Source: DATEPR01 sp963780635 (GTDB lineage Bacteria > Actinomycetota > Actinomycetes > Mycobacteriales > Pseudonocardiaceae). From it: 64,000 nt of DNA. The notes under the pieces were generated by a model. The model saw only the letters and a program-made list of their open reading frames with translations. It did not search any database and was not told the DNA's origin. A program made the position numbers and the translations under genes. This document shows, one piece after another, positions 50,163-58,565 of this stretch. Within the stretch, counting starts at the first letter, position 1, and every line of letters starts with the position of its first letter. The DNA lies in the NCBI GenBank assembly GCA_963780635.1, contig CAWACW010000011.1, positions 248,001 to 312,000 of the forward strand, given 5' to 3'.

Positions 50163-51203
50163 ATGGCAGCGAATGTGGTGCTCGTCACCGGTGTGAGCGG
50201 CTACCTCGGTGGACACCTCGCCGCCCGGCTCGCCGACGACTCGGCGATCGACCGGGTGATCGGGGTGGACACGGCTGCCCCGTCACCGGAGCTGGCCCAG
50301 CTGATGGGCCGGGCCGAATTCGTCCAGGCCGACATCCGCAATCCGCTGATCAGCCGGGTGATCGCGAACGCCCACGTGGACACCGTCGTGCACGCGTCGA
50401 TCACGGCGCACCCGGCAGGCCCGTCCGGGCGGCCGCTGCACAAGGAGATGAACGTCCTGGGCACCATGCAGCTGCTGGCCGCGTGCCAGCGCTCGCCCCT
50501 GGTGCGCAAGCTGGTCGTCAAGTCGACGGCCGCCGTCTACGGAGCGGGCCCACGCGACCCGGCCGCGTTCACCGAGGACATGGCGCCCGCGGAGCTGCCC
50601 TCCAGCGGCTACGCCCGCGACAACGCCGAGGTCGAGGGCTATGTCCGTGGTTTCTGCCGTCGGCGACCGGACGTGCAGGTCACCACGCTGCGGTTCACCA
50701 ATCTGATCGGCCCGCAGGTGGACACCGTGCTGACCAGGTACTTCGCCATCCCCGGTGTGGTGCCGATGGTGCTGGGCCGCGACGCGCGGCTGCAGCTGGT
50801 GCACTCCGAGGACGCGCTGGCCGTGCTGCTGCGGGCCGTGGACCAGGACCTGCCCGGCGTCTACAACGTGGGCGGCGACGGCGTGCTGCTGCTGTCCCAG
50901 GCGATCCGGCGCGCGGGCCGGATCGCGATCCCGGTGCCGGGCCCGATCGTCGGCCCGATCACCAGCCTGTTCCGCACCACTCGGCTGCTGGACTTCGGGC
51001 CCGAGCAGATCCGGTACCTCAACTTCGGCCGGGTCGTGGACACCACCCGGCTCAAACGCGATTTCGGGTTCACCCCCAGGTGGACCACCCGCCAGGCGTT
51101 CGACGACTACGTGCACGGCAGGGGCCTGCGGCCGATCCTGGACCGGGACCGGCTGGAGGCGCTGGAACACGGGATCGTGGACGCCGCGCGGGTTCTGCGG
51201 TAG
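50163..51203 (+). CDS. NAD-dependent epimerase/dehydratase (galE2/Rv0501-like)
   Basis: 346 residues. VVLVTGVSGYLGGHLAARLA is the Rossmann Gly motif; KSTAAVYGAGPRDPAAF carries the Ser/Thr, and SSGYARDNAEVEGYVRGF holds a Tyr that is not followed by Lys at +4 (Asn instead). As I recall, mycobacterial Rv0501 also lacks the standard Y-x-x-x-K, so the family may not be a classic epimerase. The remainder (VYNVGGDGVLLLSQAIRRAG) is typical of the family. Confidence 0.85.
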   Translation: MAANVVLVTGVSGYLGGHLAARLADDSAIDRVIGVDTAAPSPELAQLMGRAEFVQADIRNPLISRVIANAHVDTVVHASITAHPAGPSGRPLHKEMNVLGTMQLLAACQRSPLVRKLVVKSTAAVYGAGPRDPAAFTEDMAPAELPSSGYARDNAEVEGYVRGFCRRRPDVQVTTLRFTNLIGPQVDTVLTRYFAIPGVVPMVLGRDARLQLVHSEDALAVLLRAVDQDLPGVYNVGGDGVLLLSQAIRRAGRIAIPVPGPIVGPITSLFRTTRLLDFGPEQIRYLNFGRVVDTTRLKRDFGFTPRWTTRQAFDDYVHGRGLRPILDRDRLEALEHGIVDAARVLR

Positions 51204-51262
51204 CCGGGGTGGGTACCCCACACTGTTGAGCAGTTTCCCGACGAGTGGAGAGGACGGCGGCC

Positions 51263-52258
51263 ATGGCGCAGGCACGCGTGATTCCACTGCACGGCAAGAC
51301 CCGGGCCGCGGCGGGCCCCGCGGCCGAACCGGTACGCGAGGACCCGCCCACATCGCCACTCGCATCGCCACCCACGCCACCGCACCCCCGGCCCACCATC
51401 GTCCGCGATCGACCGCAGGACGTGGTGGACCGGCTGGCCGACTTCGTCGCGTTCGCCCGCAGGCGGGTGACCGGTGAGTACCAGGTGGACGAGTTCGGCT
51501 TCGACGCCGAACTGACCGACCACGTGATCATCCCGCCGCTGCGGCAGCTCTACCAGAAGTGGTTCCGCGTCGACGTGCTCGGCGCGCACAACCTGCCCGA
51601 CACCGGTGGCGCGCTGATCGTGGCCAACCACTCCGGCACGGTGCCACTGGACGCGATGATGACCGCGGTCGCCGTCCGCGACAATCACCCTGCCGGCCGC
51701 TACCTGCGGATGCTGGGTGCCGACCTGGTGTTCAAGACGCCCCTGGTGGGTTCGCTGGCGCGCAAGACCGGCCAGACCCTGGCGTGCAACGCCGACGCCG
51801 AACGGCTGCTGCGCGAGGGCCACCTCGTCGGCGTGTGGCCGGAGGGCTTCAAGGGCGTCGGCAAGCCGTTCCGGGACCGGTACAAGCTGCAGCGGTTCGG
51901 CCGCGGCGGGTTCGTGTCCGCCGCACTGCGCACCGGCGTGCCGATCGTGCCGTGCTCCATCGTCGGCGCCGAGGAGATCTACCCCAAGATCGCCGACATC
52001 AAGCCGCTCGCCCGCCTGCTCGGCTTCCCGTACTTCCCGGTGACACCACTGTTCCCGCTGTTCGGCCCGCTCGGCGCCGTGCCCCTGCCGTCCAAGTGGT
52101 ACATCGAGTTCGGCGAACCCATCGCCACCGACGGCTTCGGCGACAGTGCCGAGGAGGATCCGATGCTGGTGTTCAACCTGACCGACCAGATCCGGGAGAA
52201 CATCCAGCAGACCCTGTACCGGCTGCTGTCCAACCGCAGGAACGTGTTTCTCGGCTGA
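51263..52258 (+). CDS. Lysophospholipid (1-acylglycerol-3-phosphate) acyltransferase-like protein (Rv0502-like)
   Basis: 331 residues. A Pro-rich N-terminus of about 50 residues precedes the acyltransferase core: ALIVANHSGTVPLDAMMTAV (N-H-x6-D block), GVWPEGFKGVGKPFRDRY (E-G block) and VPIVPCSIVGAEEIYP. Relatives move acyl groups in phospholipid synthesis. ATG 51263 has GAGAGG upstream; GTG 51245 is in frame. No membrane helix is strong. Confidence 0.85.
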   Translation: MAQARVIPLHGKTRAAAGPAAEPVREDPPTSPLASPPTPPHPRPTIVRDRPQDVVDRLADFVAFARRRVTGEYQVDEFGFDAELTDHVIIPPLRQLYQKWFRVDVLGAHNLPDTGGALIVANHSGTVPLDAMMTAVAVRDNHPAGRYLRMLGADLVFKTPLVGSLARKTGQTLACNADAERLLREGHLVGVWPEGFKGVGKPFRDRYKLQRFGRGGFVSAALRTGVPIVPCSIVGAEEIYPKIADIKPLARLLGFPYFPVTPLFPLFGPLGAVPLPSKWYIEFGEPIATDGFGDSAEEDPMLVFNLTDQIRENIQQTLYRLLSNRRNVFLG

Positions 52259-52299
52259 CTGGGCCCTGCGACGGTGGGGCGTGTCGGTACGCTCCGCCC

Positions 52300-52767
52300 A
52301 TGGGGCAACCGATGCAGCAATTCCCGATCCTCCTGTCCACCATGAACGACGTACCCGGGTTCCGGGTGGCCCGGGTGATGGGTGAGGTCTTCGGACTCAC
52401 CGTGCGCAGCCGCAACGCGTTCGCCAACATGGGTGCCGGGTTCAAGGCGATGGCGGGTGGCGAGCTCAAGGGGCTGAGCAAGCTGCTGTACGAGTCGCGG
52501 CAGGAGGCGTTACAGCGACTGTGCCAGGAGGGCCTGGCCAAGGGCGCCAACGCGATCATCGCCATGCGGTTCGACTGCAACGAGATCGGCGGGACCGCTT
52601 CGGAGATCGCCGCCTACGGGACCGCTGTCTTTCTCGTGCCCGATGGCGCTCCGCAGGGTGGACCCCAGCAGCAGGCCGGGCCTGCTTATGGGCAGCAGCC
52701 CGGGAGTGGGCAGCAGCCCGCGTTCGGGCAGCAGCCGTCGGGCCAGTTCGGCGCTCCGCAAGGCTGA
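52300..52767 (+). CDS. YbjQ/UPF0145-type protein with Gln-rich tail
   Basis: 155 residues. ILLSTMNDVPGFRVARVMGE, VFGLTVRSRNAFANMGAGFK and ARGANAII-like LAKGANAIIAMRFDCNEIGG are the signature of this pentameric family, which ends about residue 110. A Gly/Gln/Pro tail with repeated (Y/F)GQQP follows. Function unknown, possibly metal or lipid binding. Confidence 0.82.
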   Translation: MGQPMQQFPILLSTMNDVPGFRVARVMGEVFGLTVRSRNAFANMGAGFKAMAGGELKGLSKLLYESRQEALQRLCQEGLAKGANAIIAMRFDCNEIGGTASEIAAYGTAVFLVPDGAPQGGPQQQAGPAYGQQPGSGQQPAFGQQPSGQFGAPQG

Positions 52768-53229
52768 GCCGGCGCGGGCCCGAACCGAACGGGCTCTGGT
52801 TGCCCAGCCCGCGAAGCGAGAGACCGCGCAACCACTGGGGGCCTGCCCCGGAGTGCGGAGCCAAGAATCGGTTCGCACCGCGAATCCGGCGTCCAACCGT
52901 CCAGGACGAGGGAGCCGGGAGAAGGCCTGCCGATGCGGCCGGCCGCGGACTCGCGTGGAGCGTGGCTACGGATTCGCGGGTCGTGTCGGGTCTCGGTGCC
53001 GGTCGCCCTTTCCCGGGGCCACCCGCTCCCTCGCCGATTGGGTATTCGACGTCAAGATCGGCTGTGGTTGAGGAAGCGGGTCCCTTGAAGCGCCACGGGT
53101 CTCGTTGGTCGTAGCCCTTTGTCGGCGGCCGCCGGGGTCGGGGTCTGTCGGGTGCCGAGGGCTTTCTTGTCGTGGGCTTTGCCTGGCGGGTAGGGGATTC
53201 TGCGTCGTTCTCGCCGTGGCTGTCGCCGG
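52768..53229. other. Intergenic gap between convergent genes
   Basis: About 460 bp at the meeting point of the YbjQ-like gene and serB1. Open frames exist on both strands but have no start signals or recognisable domains. No clear terminator hairpin was found by eye. Confidence 0.4.
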
Positions 53230-54156
53230 CTAGCGCTCTGCTCTGCGCCGGTAGGCCAAGCCTGCTGCTACCGCTCCGGCCAGTGCTCCCGCGCCCAGGA
53301 CTGACGGCACGCCGATCCTTGCCGCCTTTCTGCCCGTCCTGAAGTCGCGGATCTCCCAGCCTCGCTTGCGGGCTGTGTCGCGCAGTCCCTGGTCGGGGTT
53401 GACCGCTACCGCCGTCCCCACGACCGAGAGCATGGGGATGTCGTTGGCCGAGTCCGAATACGCCGTGCAGCGCCTCAGATCCAGGCCTTCCTTGGCCGCC
53501 AGCGCTCGCACCGCGTGCGCCTTCGCGGCGCCGTGCAGCATCTCGCCTACCAGGCTGCCGGTGTAGATCCCGTCCACGCTCTCCGCGACCGTGCCGAGCG
53601 CGCCCGTCAGGCCAAGGCGCCGTGCGATGATCTGGGCCAACTCCACCGGCGTGGCCGTGACCAGCCAGACTCGCTGGCCCGCGTCCACGTGCATCTGGGC
53701 CAGTGCCCTCGTGCCGGACCAGATCTTGTCGGCCATCAGGTCGTCGTAGATCTCCTCGCCGAGCATGACCAGCTCCGCGACGCTCCGGCCGGCGACGAAG
53801 GACAGCGCCTGTTCCCTGCTCGTCGCGATGCCGTCCGGGGTCTCTCGACCGCCCAACCGGAATTTGACCTGTTGCCACGCGAAGCCGGCGAGGTCGGACG
53901 TGCTGAAGTATTTCCTGGCCGCCAGGCCCCTCGCGAAGTGGAAGATCGACGCGCCGACCATCATCGTGTTGTCGACGTCGAAGAACGCGCCGGCCGTGAG
54001 GTCGGGTGGTACCGCGAGATGGGGTGGGCTCGGGGTCGCCACCGCCGCCGATGCCACGGCGGCCTCGGCCGACGCCTGCCCGGCCAGTTCGGCGAGGTGG
54101 TTACGCTCCGCTCCCACGAGCCCGCCGCCGCGCGTGCCGTTCTGCCGTCGGGGCAC
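53230..54156 (-). CDS. HAD-IB family phosphatase (SerB1/Rv0505c-like)
   Basis: 308 residues. GAFFDVDNTMMVGASIFHFA carries HAD motif I (D-x-D-x-T), VWLVTATPVELAQIIARRLG motif II (Thr), GAAKAHAVRALA the Lys region, and CTAYSDSANDIPMLSVVGTA motif III. A C-terminal helix (GVPSVLGAGALAGAVAAGLA) could anchor it to the membrane. Phosphoserine is a family-name substrate only. Confidence 0.9.
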   Translation of the reverse strand: MPRRQNGTRGGGLVGAERNHLAELAGQASAEAAVASAAVATPSPPHLAVPPDLTAGAFFDVDNTMMVGASIFHFARGLAARKYFSTSDLAGFAWQQVKFRLGGRETPDGIATSREQALSFVAGRSVAELVMLGEEIYDDLMADKIWSGTRALAQMHVDAGQRVWLVTATPVELAQIIARRLGLTGALGTVAESVDGIYTGSLVGEMLHGAAKAHAVRALAAKEGLDLRRCTAYSDSANDIPMLSVVGTAVAVNPDQGLRDTARKRGWEIRDFRTGRKAARIGVPSVLGAGALAGAVAAGLAYRRRAER

Positions 54157-54244
54157 CTCGGCGCCTCCTGGTAGTTCGCTGAAGGACCCGTCCAGCCTAG
54201 ATGCTGCCCGATGGCCGATTCGGTCGGTACCGGTGACGACACGG

Positions 54245-55477
54245 TTACTGTCCGACTTGTATCCCCGGCAGGCCCGGCAGTAACGGCGGCACCGTCACGC
54301 CCGGTAGCGGCAGCGGCACGGTGATCGTGCCCGGAGACGTCCCACCGGACGCCGGTGGCAACAGGTGCGACGGCACCGCGCCTGGTGGCAGCGTGAGCAC
54401 AGGAGCCTCCGGGAACGTCTCCGTCGCCGGGGGCGCGACCGGTGCTCCGCTGCCCGGGTTCGCGCCTTCGTTCGGGTTGTTCGTCGCCGGGACCTTGTCC
54501 GGTGTCCGCGTTGCCGCCGTGCCGCCGACCGCCGGTGACGGTGGTGTGGGCGCACCCGGCGGCTGGTCGCAGCGACCGGTGGCCGGCAGCACACCCAGGT
54601 CGTCGGTGGCGCCGGACGTGATCGTGTAGCAGGTGTTCCGGGCCGCCAGCGCTGCCGCTCGCCGCACGATCCGGTTCAGCAGCACCACGGCTGCCGCCGC
54701 CTTCGTGCTCGCCGCCTGCGGGAGTTTCGGCTCGACCACCGTGATCCTCGCCGCCTGCTGCTGGGCCCACGTGGTCAGCTCGCCCAGCACGTCGTCGCCG
54801 TGGTCGGTCGCGTAGTTGGTCAGGTCGATGGTGGCCGCCCGCGCGTCGGCGTCGAAGTCGCTGAACGCCGTCAGGTAGTCGCCGACGGGGCTGTCCGCCT
54901 TGTCGGGGTACTTCGCCGCCAACGACTCGATGTCGCCGACGCGGTCGGCCGCGAACTCCAGGTGCTTGCGGCCCTTGGCGTCGTCACCGCTGGTCAGGCC
55001 CAGGCTGGCCGACTCGCCCGCGCGCCGCACCCCGTAGAGCGGATCACCCGGCAGCGCGTGCCTGGACAGCAGCAGCGTCATCCCGGACAGCAGCAGCACC
55101 AGGCAGAAGGCCGCGCCCAGCGCGATCGTCACCCTGCCCCGGGTGCTGGTCACCCGGGACCTGCCTGCCGGGCGCGTCGCCGGGGTCGGCTGGGTGGGGC
55201 GGCTGGCTGCCGCCGAACGCTTGCGGGGGACAGGGGACGGGCGCGGCTCCGGTTCGGGGGACTGGGCCAGCTGCTCCAACAGCTTCGCGCGCATCCGGTT
55301 GCGCGCCGCGGGATCCGGGGCCGTGGCCGGCTCGGCCCTGCGCACCATCATGACCACCGCGAGTTCACCGGCGAGTTTCGGATCGGGCGCCTGGTCGGCC
55401 GCTGGCGTCGACTCAACGGCGCGGGCGAACCGCTCGCGCTGCCGCTGTCGCCACCAGGGCGATCTGCCTGAAGTCAC
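54245..55477 (-). CDS. DUF5667 membrane protein, RsbN-like anti-sigma factor
   Basis: 410 residues. A cytosolic N-terminal domain (residues 1-110) with RRAEPATAPDPAARNRMRAK, one helix (VTIALGAAFCLVLLLSGMTL, about 115-135), then the extracytoplasmic DUF5667 region (LPGDPLYGVRRAGESASLGL, AADRVGDIESLAAKYPDKAD), and a Pro-rich tail. Directly downstream of the BldN-like sigma gene, as RsbN is in Streptomyces, so it likely holds that sigma factor inactive. GTG 55477 start. Confidence 0.85.
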   Translation of the reverse strand: MTSGRSPWWRQRQRERFARAVESTPAADQAPDPKLAGELAVVMMVRRAEPATAPDPAARNRMRAKLLEQLAQSPEPEPRPSPVPRKRSAAASRPTQPTPATRPAGRSRVTSTRGRVTIALGAAFCLVLLLSGMTLLLSRHALPGDPLYGVRRAGESASLGLTSGDDAKGRKHLEFAADRVGDIESLAAKYPDKADSPVGDYLTAFSDFDADARAATIDLTNYATDHGDDVLGELTTWAQQQAARITVVEPKLPQAASTKAAAAVVLLNRIVRRAAALAARNTCYTITSGATDDLGVLPATGRCDQPPGAPTPPSPAVGGTAATRTPDKVPATNNPNEGANPGSGAPVAPPATETFPEAPVLTLPPGAVPSHLLPPASGGTSPGTITVPLPLPGVTVPPLLPGLPGIQVGQ

Positions 55478-55618
55478 CGTCCCGCTCCGTCAGCCTGTGT
55501 CGACAGGGCAACGAATGGATTCGCCCCGAGATACGGCCACACAGAGTGTGACCTTGCGCCACGTCGCCAAGCGCCACTCGAACAGGTGACGCGACGATGT
55601 GATCGCCAGCCTACGGGC

Positions 55619-56350
55619 TCAGCGCAGCTCCGCCGGGAGCAATTGCGCCAGTCGGCGGACCGCCCTGTGCTGCAGTGCCTTGATGGCACCGTCGTTGCGA
55701 CCCATGATCGCTGCGGTCTCGGCCACCGACAGGCCTTGCAGGAACCGCAGCACGATACATTCCCGCTGGTCATCGCCCAACTGTGCGACACAGCGCAGCA
55801 GCTCGGCATGGGTCAGCCGGGCGATCACCTGGTGCTCTGGGCCCGCCTGCGTGTCGTTGCCGTCGTCCGGGTCGGCCGTCATCACCTCAAGCCGGAACCG
55901 GCTGGACTTCACGTGGTCCAGCACGATGTTGCGGGCGATCGTGACGAACCACGCGCCGACGTCCCTGCCCTGGTAACTGAGCGAACCCAACCGGCGGAAC
56001 GCGCGCAGGAACGTCTCACTCGTGACGTCCTCGGCCAGCGACCGGTCACCGACGCGAAACAGCACATAACGGAACACGGAATCGACGTAGCGGTCGTACA
56101 GCTGCCCGAACGCGGCCGTGTCACCGCCCTGGGCGGCCTCGACCAGGGCCCACGTCTCGGCGTGGTCGGCCGCGCGCTCGGCGGTCGAAACGCCCACGGC
56201 GGCAGGCGCCGCACCGGCGGTGTTCTCGGCGGCACCGCCCGACGGACGGTCGCCGTCACGTCTGTCGCTGGCCACACTGTCCCCGTTCGTGTCCCCACAA
56301 CCGCATGGGATTTTCCCGGGGCCCCGAGTCCCGCCGTCGACCGTCCCCAA
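55619..56350 (-). CDS. ECF sigma factor, BldN-like
   Basis: 243 residues. Region 2: TAAFGQLYDRYVDSVFRYVL, DRSLAEDVTSETFLRAFRRL; region 4: GDDQRECIVLRFLQGLSVAE, TAAIMGRNDGAIKALQHRAV. An N-terminal extension of about 70 residues, Gly/Ala-rich, recalls the pro-sequence cleaved from Streptomyces BldN, though cleavage is untested here. Partnered with the DUF5667 protein downstream. It may steer a developmental or surface programme. Confidence 0.88.
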   Translation of the reverse strand: MGTVDGGTRGPGKIPCGCGDTNGDSVASDRRDGDRPSGGAAENTAGAAPAAVGVSTAERAADHAETWALVEAAQGGDTAAFGQLYDRYVDSVFRYVLFRVGDRSLAEDVTSETFLRAFRRLGSLSYQGRDVGAWFVTIARNIVLDHVKSSRFRLEVMTADPDDGNDTQAGPEHQVIARLTHAELLRCVAQLGDDQRECIVLRFLQGLSVAETAAIMGRNDGAIKALQHRAVRRLAQLLPAELR

Positions 56351-56686
56351 TCGCGCAGCCCTGAACCGCGCCGCCCCGAACTGCGCCGCCCCCCACTACG
56401 CCGCTCCGAACACGACCCGCCGCGCCATCCGGTCGCGTCGGCCGGATCGGCTGCCACTGGCGGCCCTCGTCGTGCCCAGTACGCCTCCTGCTGCCGTTTG
56501 TACCCAGGCCGGAGCCCCTAGGGGGTCGCGGCTGCCACAGCATACGTGCTGTCCCTACCGGTGAGTAGTTTCTGTGGTATCGACAGGGCAACGCGGGTCA
56601 CCCTGACGCGTGAGATGAGTGATAGCTGCCACACTGAGTGGACTGATGTGAGTGGTGTCCCACCCCTGGCTATTCGGAGGGCGACG

Positions 56687-58231
56687 ATGACCGGCGTATC
56701 ACCCGAACGAGGGATGGCTGATCTGCCGGCGGTAGACCTGCGGCGCAACGTAGCCGATCTGGTCTCCGACGCCGCGGCGGCGGGCCCCGACCACCTCGCG
56801 CTCGTCGACGCCGCGACCGGCGAATCACTGACGTGGGCGCAGGTCGACGCCGCCGCCAACCTGCGGGCGAACCGGCTGGCCGAGGCCGGATTGCGGCCGG
56901 GCGACCGGGTCGTGGTGCGGCTGCCCACCGGCATCCCGTACTGCCTGGCCGTGTTCGGCGTGCTGCGGGCGGGTGGCGTACTGGTGCCGCTGAACACCGA
57001 CCTGCCCGCCGCGGCCGTGCTCGACCTGCTCGCCGACTGTGAGGCCAGCGTGTTCGTCGGCGACCCGGTGGACGGTGCCGAGGTCATCACGGTGCCCGCC
57101 GACACCGCACCCGACCCGGCAGGCGCCGCCCCGGTCCGGTCCGTCACCGGCGGCGAGGACATCGCCGTGCTCTGCTACACGTCCGGCACCTCCGGCCGGC
57201 CGCGTGGCGTGCTGCTGTCGCACCGCGCGCTGCTGGCCAACGTCGCCCAGTGCGCGGCCCTGCGGCCCCCGCCGGTGACCGCGTCCGACCGGGTGCTGCT
57301 CTCGCTCCCGCTCTCGCACGCCTACGGCCTCGGACCCGGACTGCTCCAGGTCGCCGCGGCGGGTGCGGCCGCCGTGCTGCTGCCCAGGTTCGGCGTCGAG
57401 GACGCGCTCGCGGCGATCCGGCGGCACGAGGTGACCACGCTGGTCGGCGTGCCGCAGCTGTACTCCGCGCTGCTCACCGTGCCCGACGAGCGGCTGCGCG
57501 AGGCCCTCGCCACGGTCCGGCTGTGCACGTCCGGGGCCGCCCCGCTCTCGCCGGACGTGCTGGCGGGCATGCGACGGGCGACCGGGCTGGACGTGTACGA
57601 GGGCTACGGGCTGACCGAGACCGCACCCGTCCTCACCTCGACCCTGGTCTCCGGCGCCGTCAAGCCCGGCTCGGTGGGCAGGCCGCTGCCCGCCGTCCGG
57701 CTGCGCCTGGTGGACAACGACGGCGACCCACTGCCCGGCCCGGACGGCGAGGACGTGCTGGACGACGAGACCGGCGGCACCGGCCTGGTCGCGGTGGCGG
57801 GCCCGAACCTGTTCAGCGGCTACTGGCCCGACGGCGCCAACGGGCCCGACGCCGACGGCTGGTTCCGCACCGGCGACATCGGCTACACCGACGCGGACGG
57901 CGACCTGCACCTGGTGGACCGGGCCAACGACCTGATCATCGTCAGCGGCTTCAACGTCTACCCGCACGAGGTCGAGCACGTGCTGGACGAGCTGCCGGGC
58001 GTCGCCGAGGCGGCCGCGGTGGGCGTGCCGGACGAGCGGACCGGGGAGACCGTCAAGGCCGTGCTGGTGCTGCGGCCGGACGCGGCCGTGACCGGGCAGC
58101 AGGTGATCGACCACTGCTCCGCCCGGCTCGCCCGGTTCAAGGTGCCGACCAGCGTCGAGTTCGCCGAGTCGCTGCCGTATTCGCCCACCGGCAAGCTGGC
58201 ACGCGCGTTCCTGCGCGCGCCGCTCGGTTAG
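56687..58231 (+). CDS. Acyl-CoA synthetase/AMP-forming ligase
   Basis: 514 residues. ANL-superfamily motifs in order: LCYTSGTSGRPRGVLLSHRA (P-loop-like A3), LSLPLSHAYGLGPGL, VYEGYGLTETAPVLTSTLVS (A5), GWFRTGDIGYTDADGDLHLV (A7), VDRANDLIIVSGFNVYPHEV (A8) and YSPTGKLARAFLR (catalytic Lys, A10). It activates a carboxylic acid, probably fatty. GGAGGG sets ATG 56687. Glutaredoxin follows ten bases after its stop. Confidence 0.92.
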   Translation: MTGVSPERGMADLPAVDLRRNVADLVSDAAAAGPDHLALVDAATGESLTWAQVDAAANLRANRLAEAGLRPGDRVVVRLPTGIPYCLAVFGVLRAGGVLVPLNTDLPAAAVLDLLADCEASVFVGDPVDGAEVITVPADTAPDPAGAAPVRSVTGGEDIAVLCYTSGTSGRPRGVLLSHRALLANVAQCAALRPPPVTASDRVLLSLPLSHAYGLGPGLLQVAAAGAAAVLLPRFGVEDALAAIRRHEVTTLVGVPQLYSALLTVPDERLREALATVRLCTSGAAPLSPDVLAGMRRATGLDVYEGYGLTETAPVLTSTLVSGAVKPGSVGRPLPAVRLRLVDNDGDPLPGPDGEDVLDDETGGTGLVAVAGPNLFSGYWPDGANGPDADGWFRTGDIGYTDADGDLHLVDRANDLIIVSGFNVYPHEVEHVLDELPGVAEAAAVGVPDERTGETVKAVLVLRPDAAVTGQQVIDHCSARLARFKVPTSVEFAESLPYSPTGKLARAFLRAPLG

Positions 58232-58240
58232 GTTCGGCAC

Positions 58241-58486
58241 GTGACGCATCAGGTGACTGTGGTGACCCGGGCGGGCTGCCATCTCTGTGAACGGGCCGAA
58301 GCGCAGGTCAGCCGGATCTGCGGTGAGCTGGGCGTGCCGTGGACGACGCTGGACGTGGACGCCGACGTGGAGCTGCGCGCCGAGTACGGCGACATGGTCC
58401 CGGTGATCCTGATCGACGGCGCCCAGCACGGGTACGCCGAGGTCGAGGAGCGGCGATTCCGGGCCGCGCTGGCGCGCCCCGAGTGA
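58241..58486 (+). CDS. Glutaredoxin-family protein (Rv0508-like)
   Basis: 81 residues. VTVVTRAGCHLCERAEAQVS has the CxxC redox site (CHLC), VPVILIDGAQHGYAEVEERR contains the cis-Pro. In a mycothiol organism (mshA is present) it may be mycoredoxin-like, but the CHLC site differs from the CPYC of classic mycoredoxin. Position before rex-hemA matches mycobacteria. Confidence 0.88.
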   Translation: MTHQVTVVTRAGCHLCERAEAQVSRICGELGVPWTTLDVDADVELRAEYGDMVPVILIDGAQHGYAEVEERRFRAALARPE

Positions 58487-58565
58487 TGTCGTGTCCTTAC
58501 CGCTGTCTTACGAATGCCCGGTTGTGTGAGGTATTCGACGCATCCACTACCCCGGATGGCGTCGT

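Noticed and set aside
52556..53878. 440-residue minus-strand frame across the YbjQ-like/serB1 gap
   Set aside because: It is the alternative frame of serB1 with low-complexity sequence; serB1 itself is clear in another frame.
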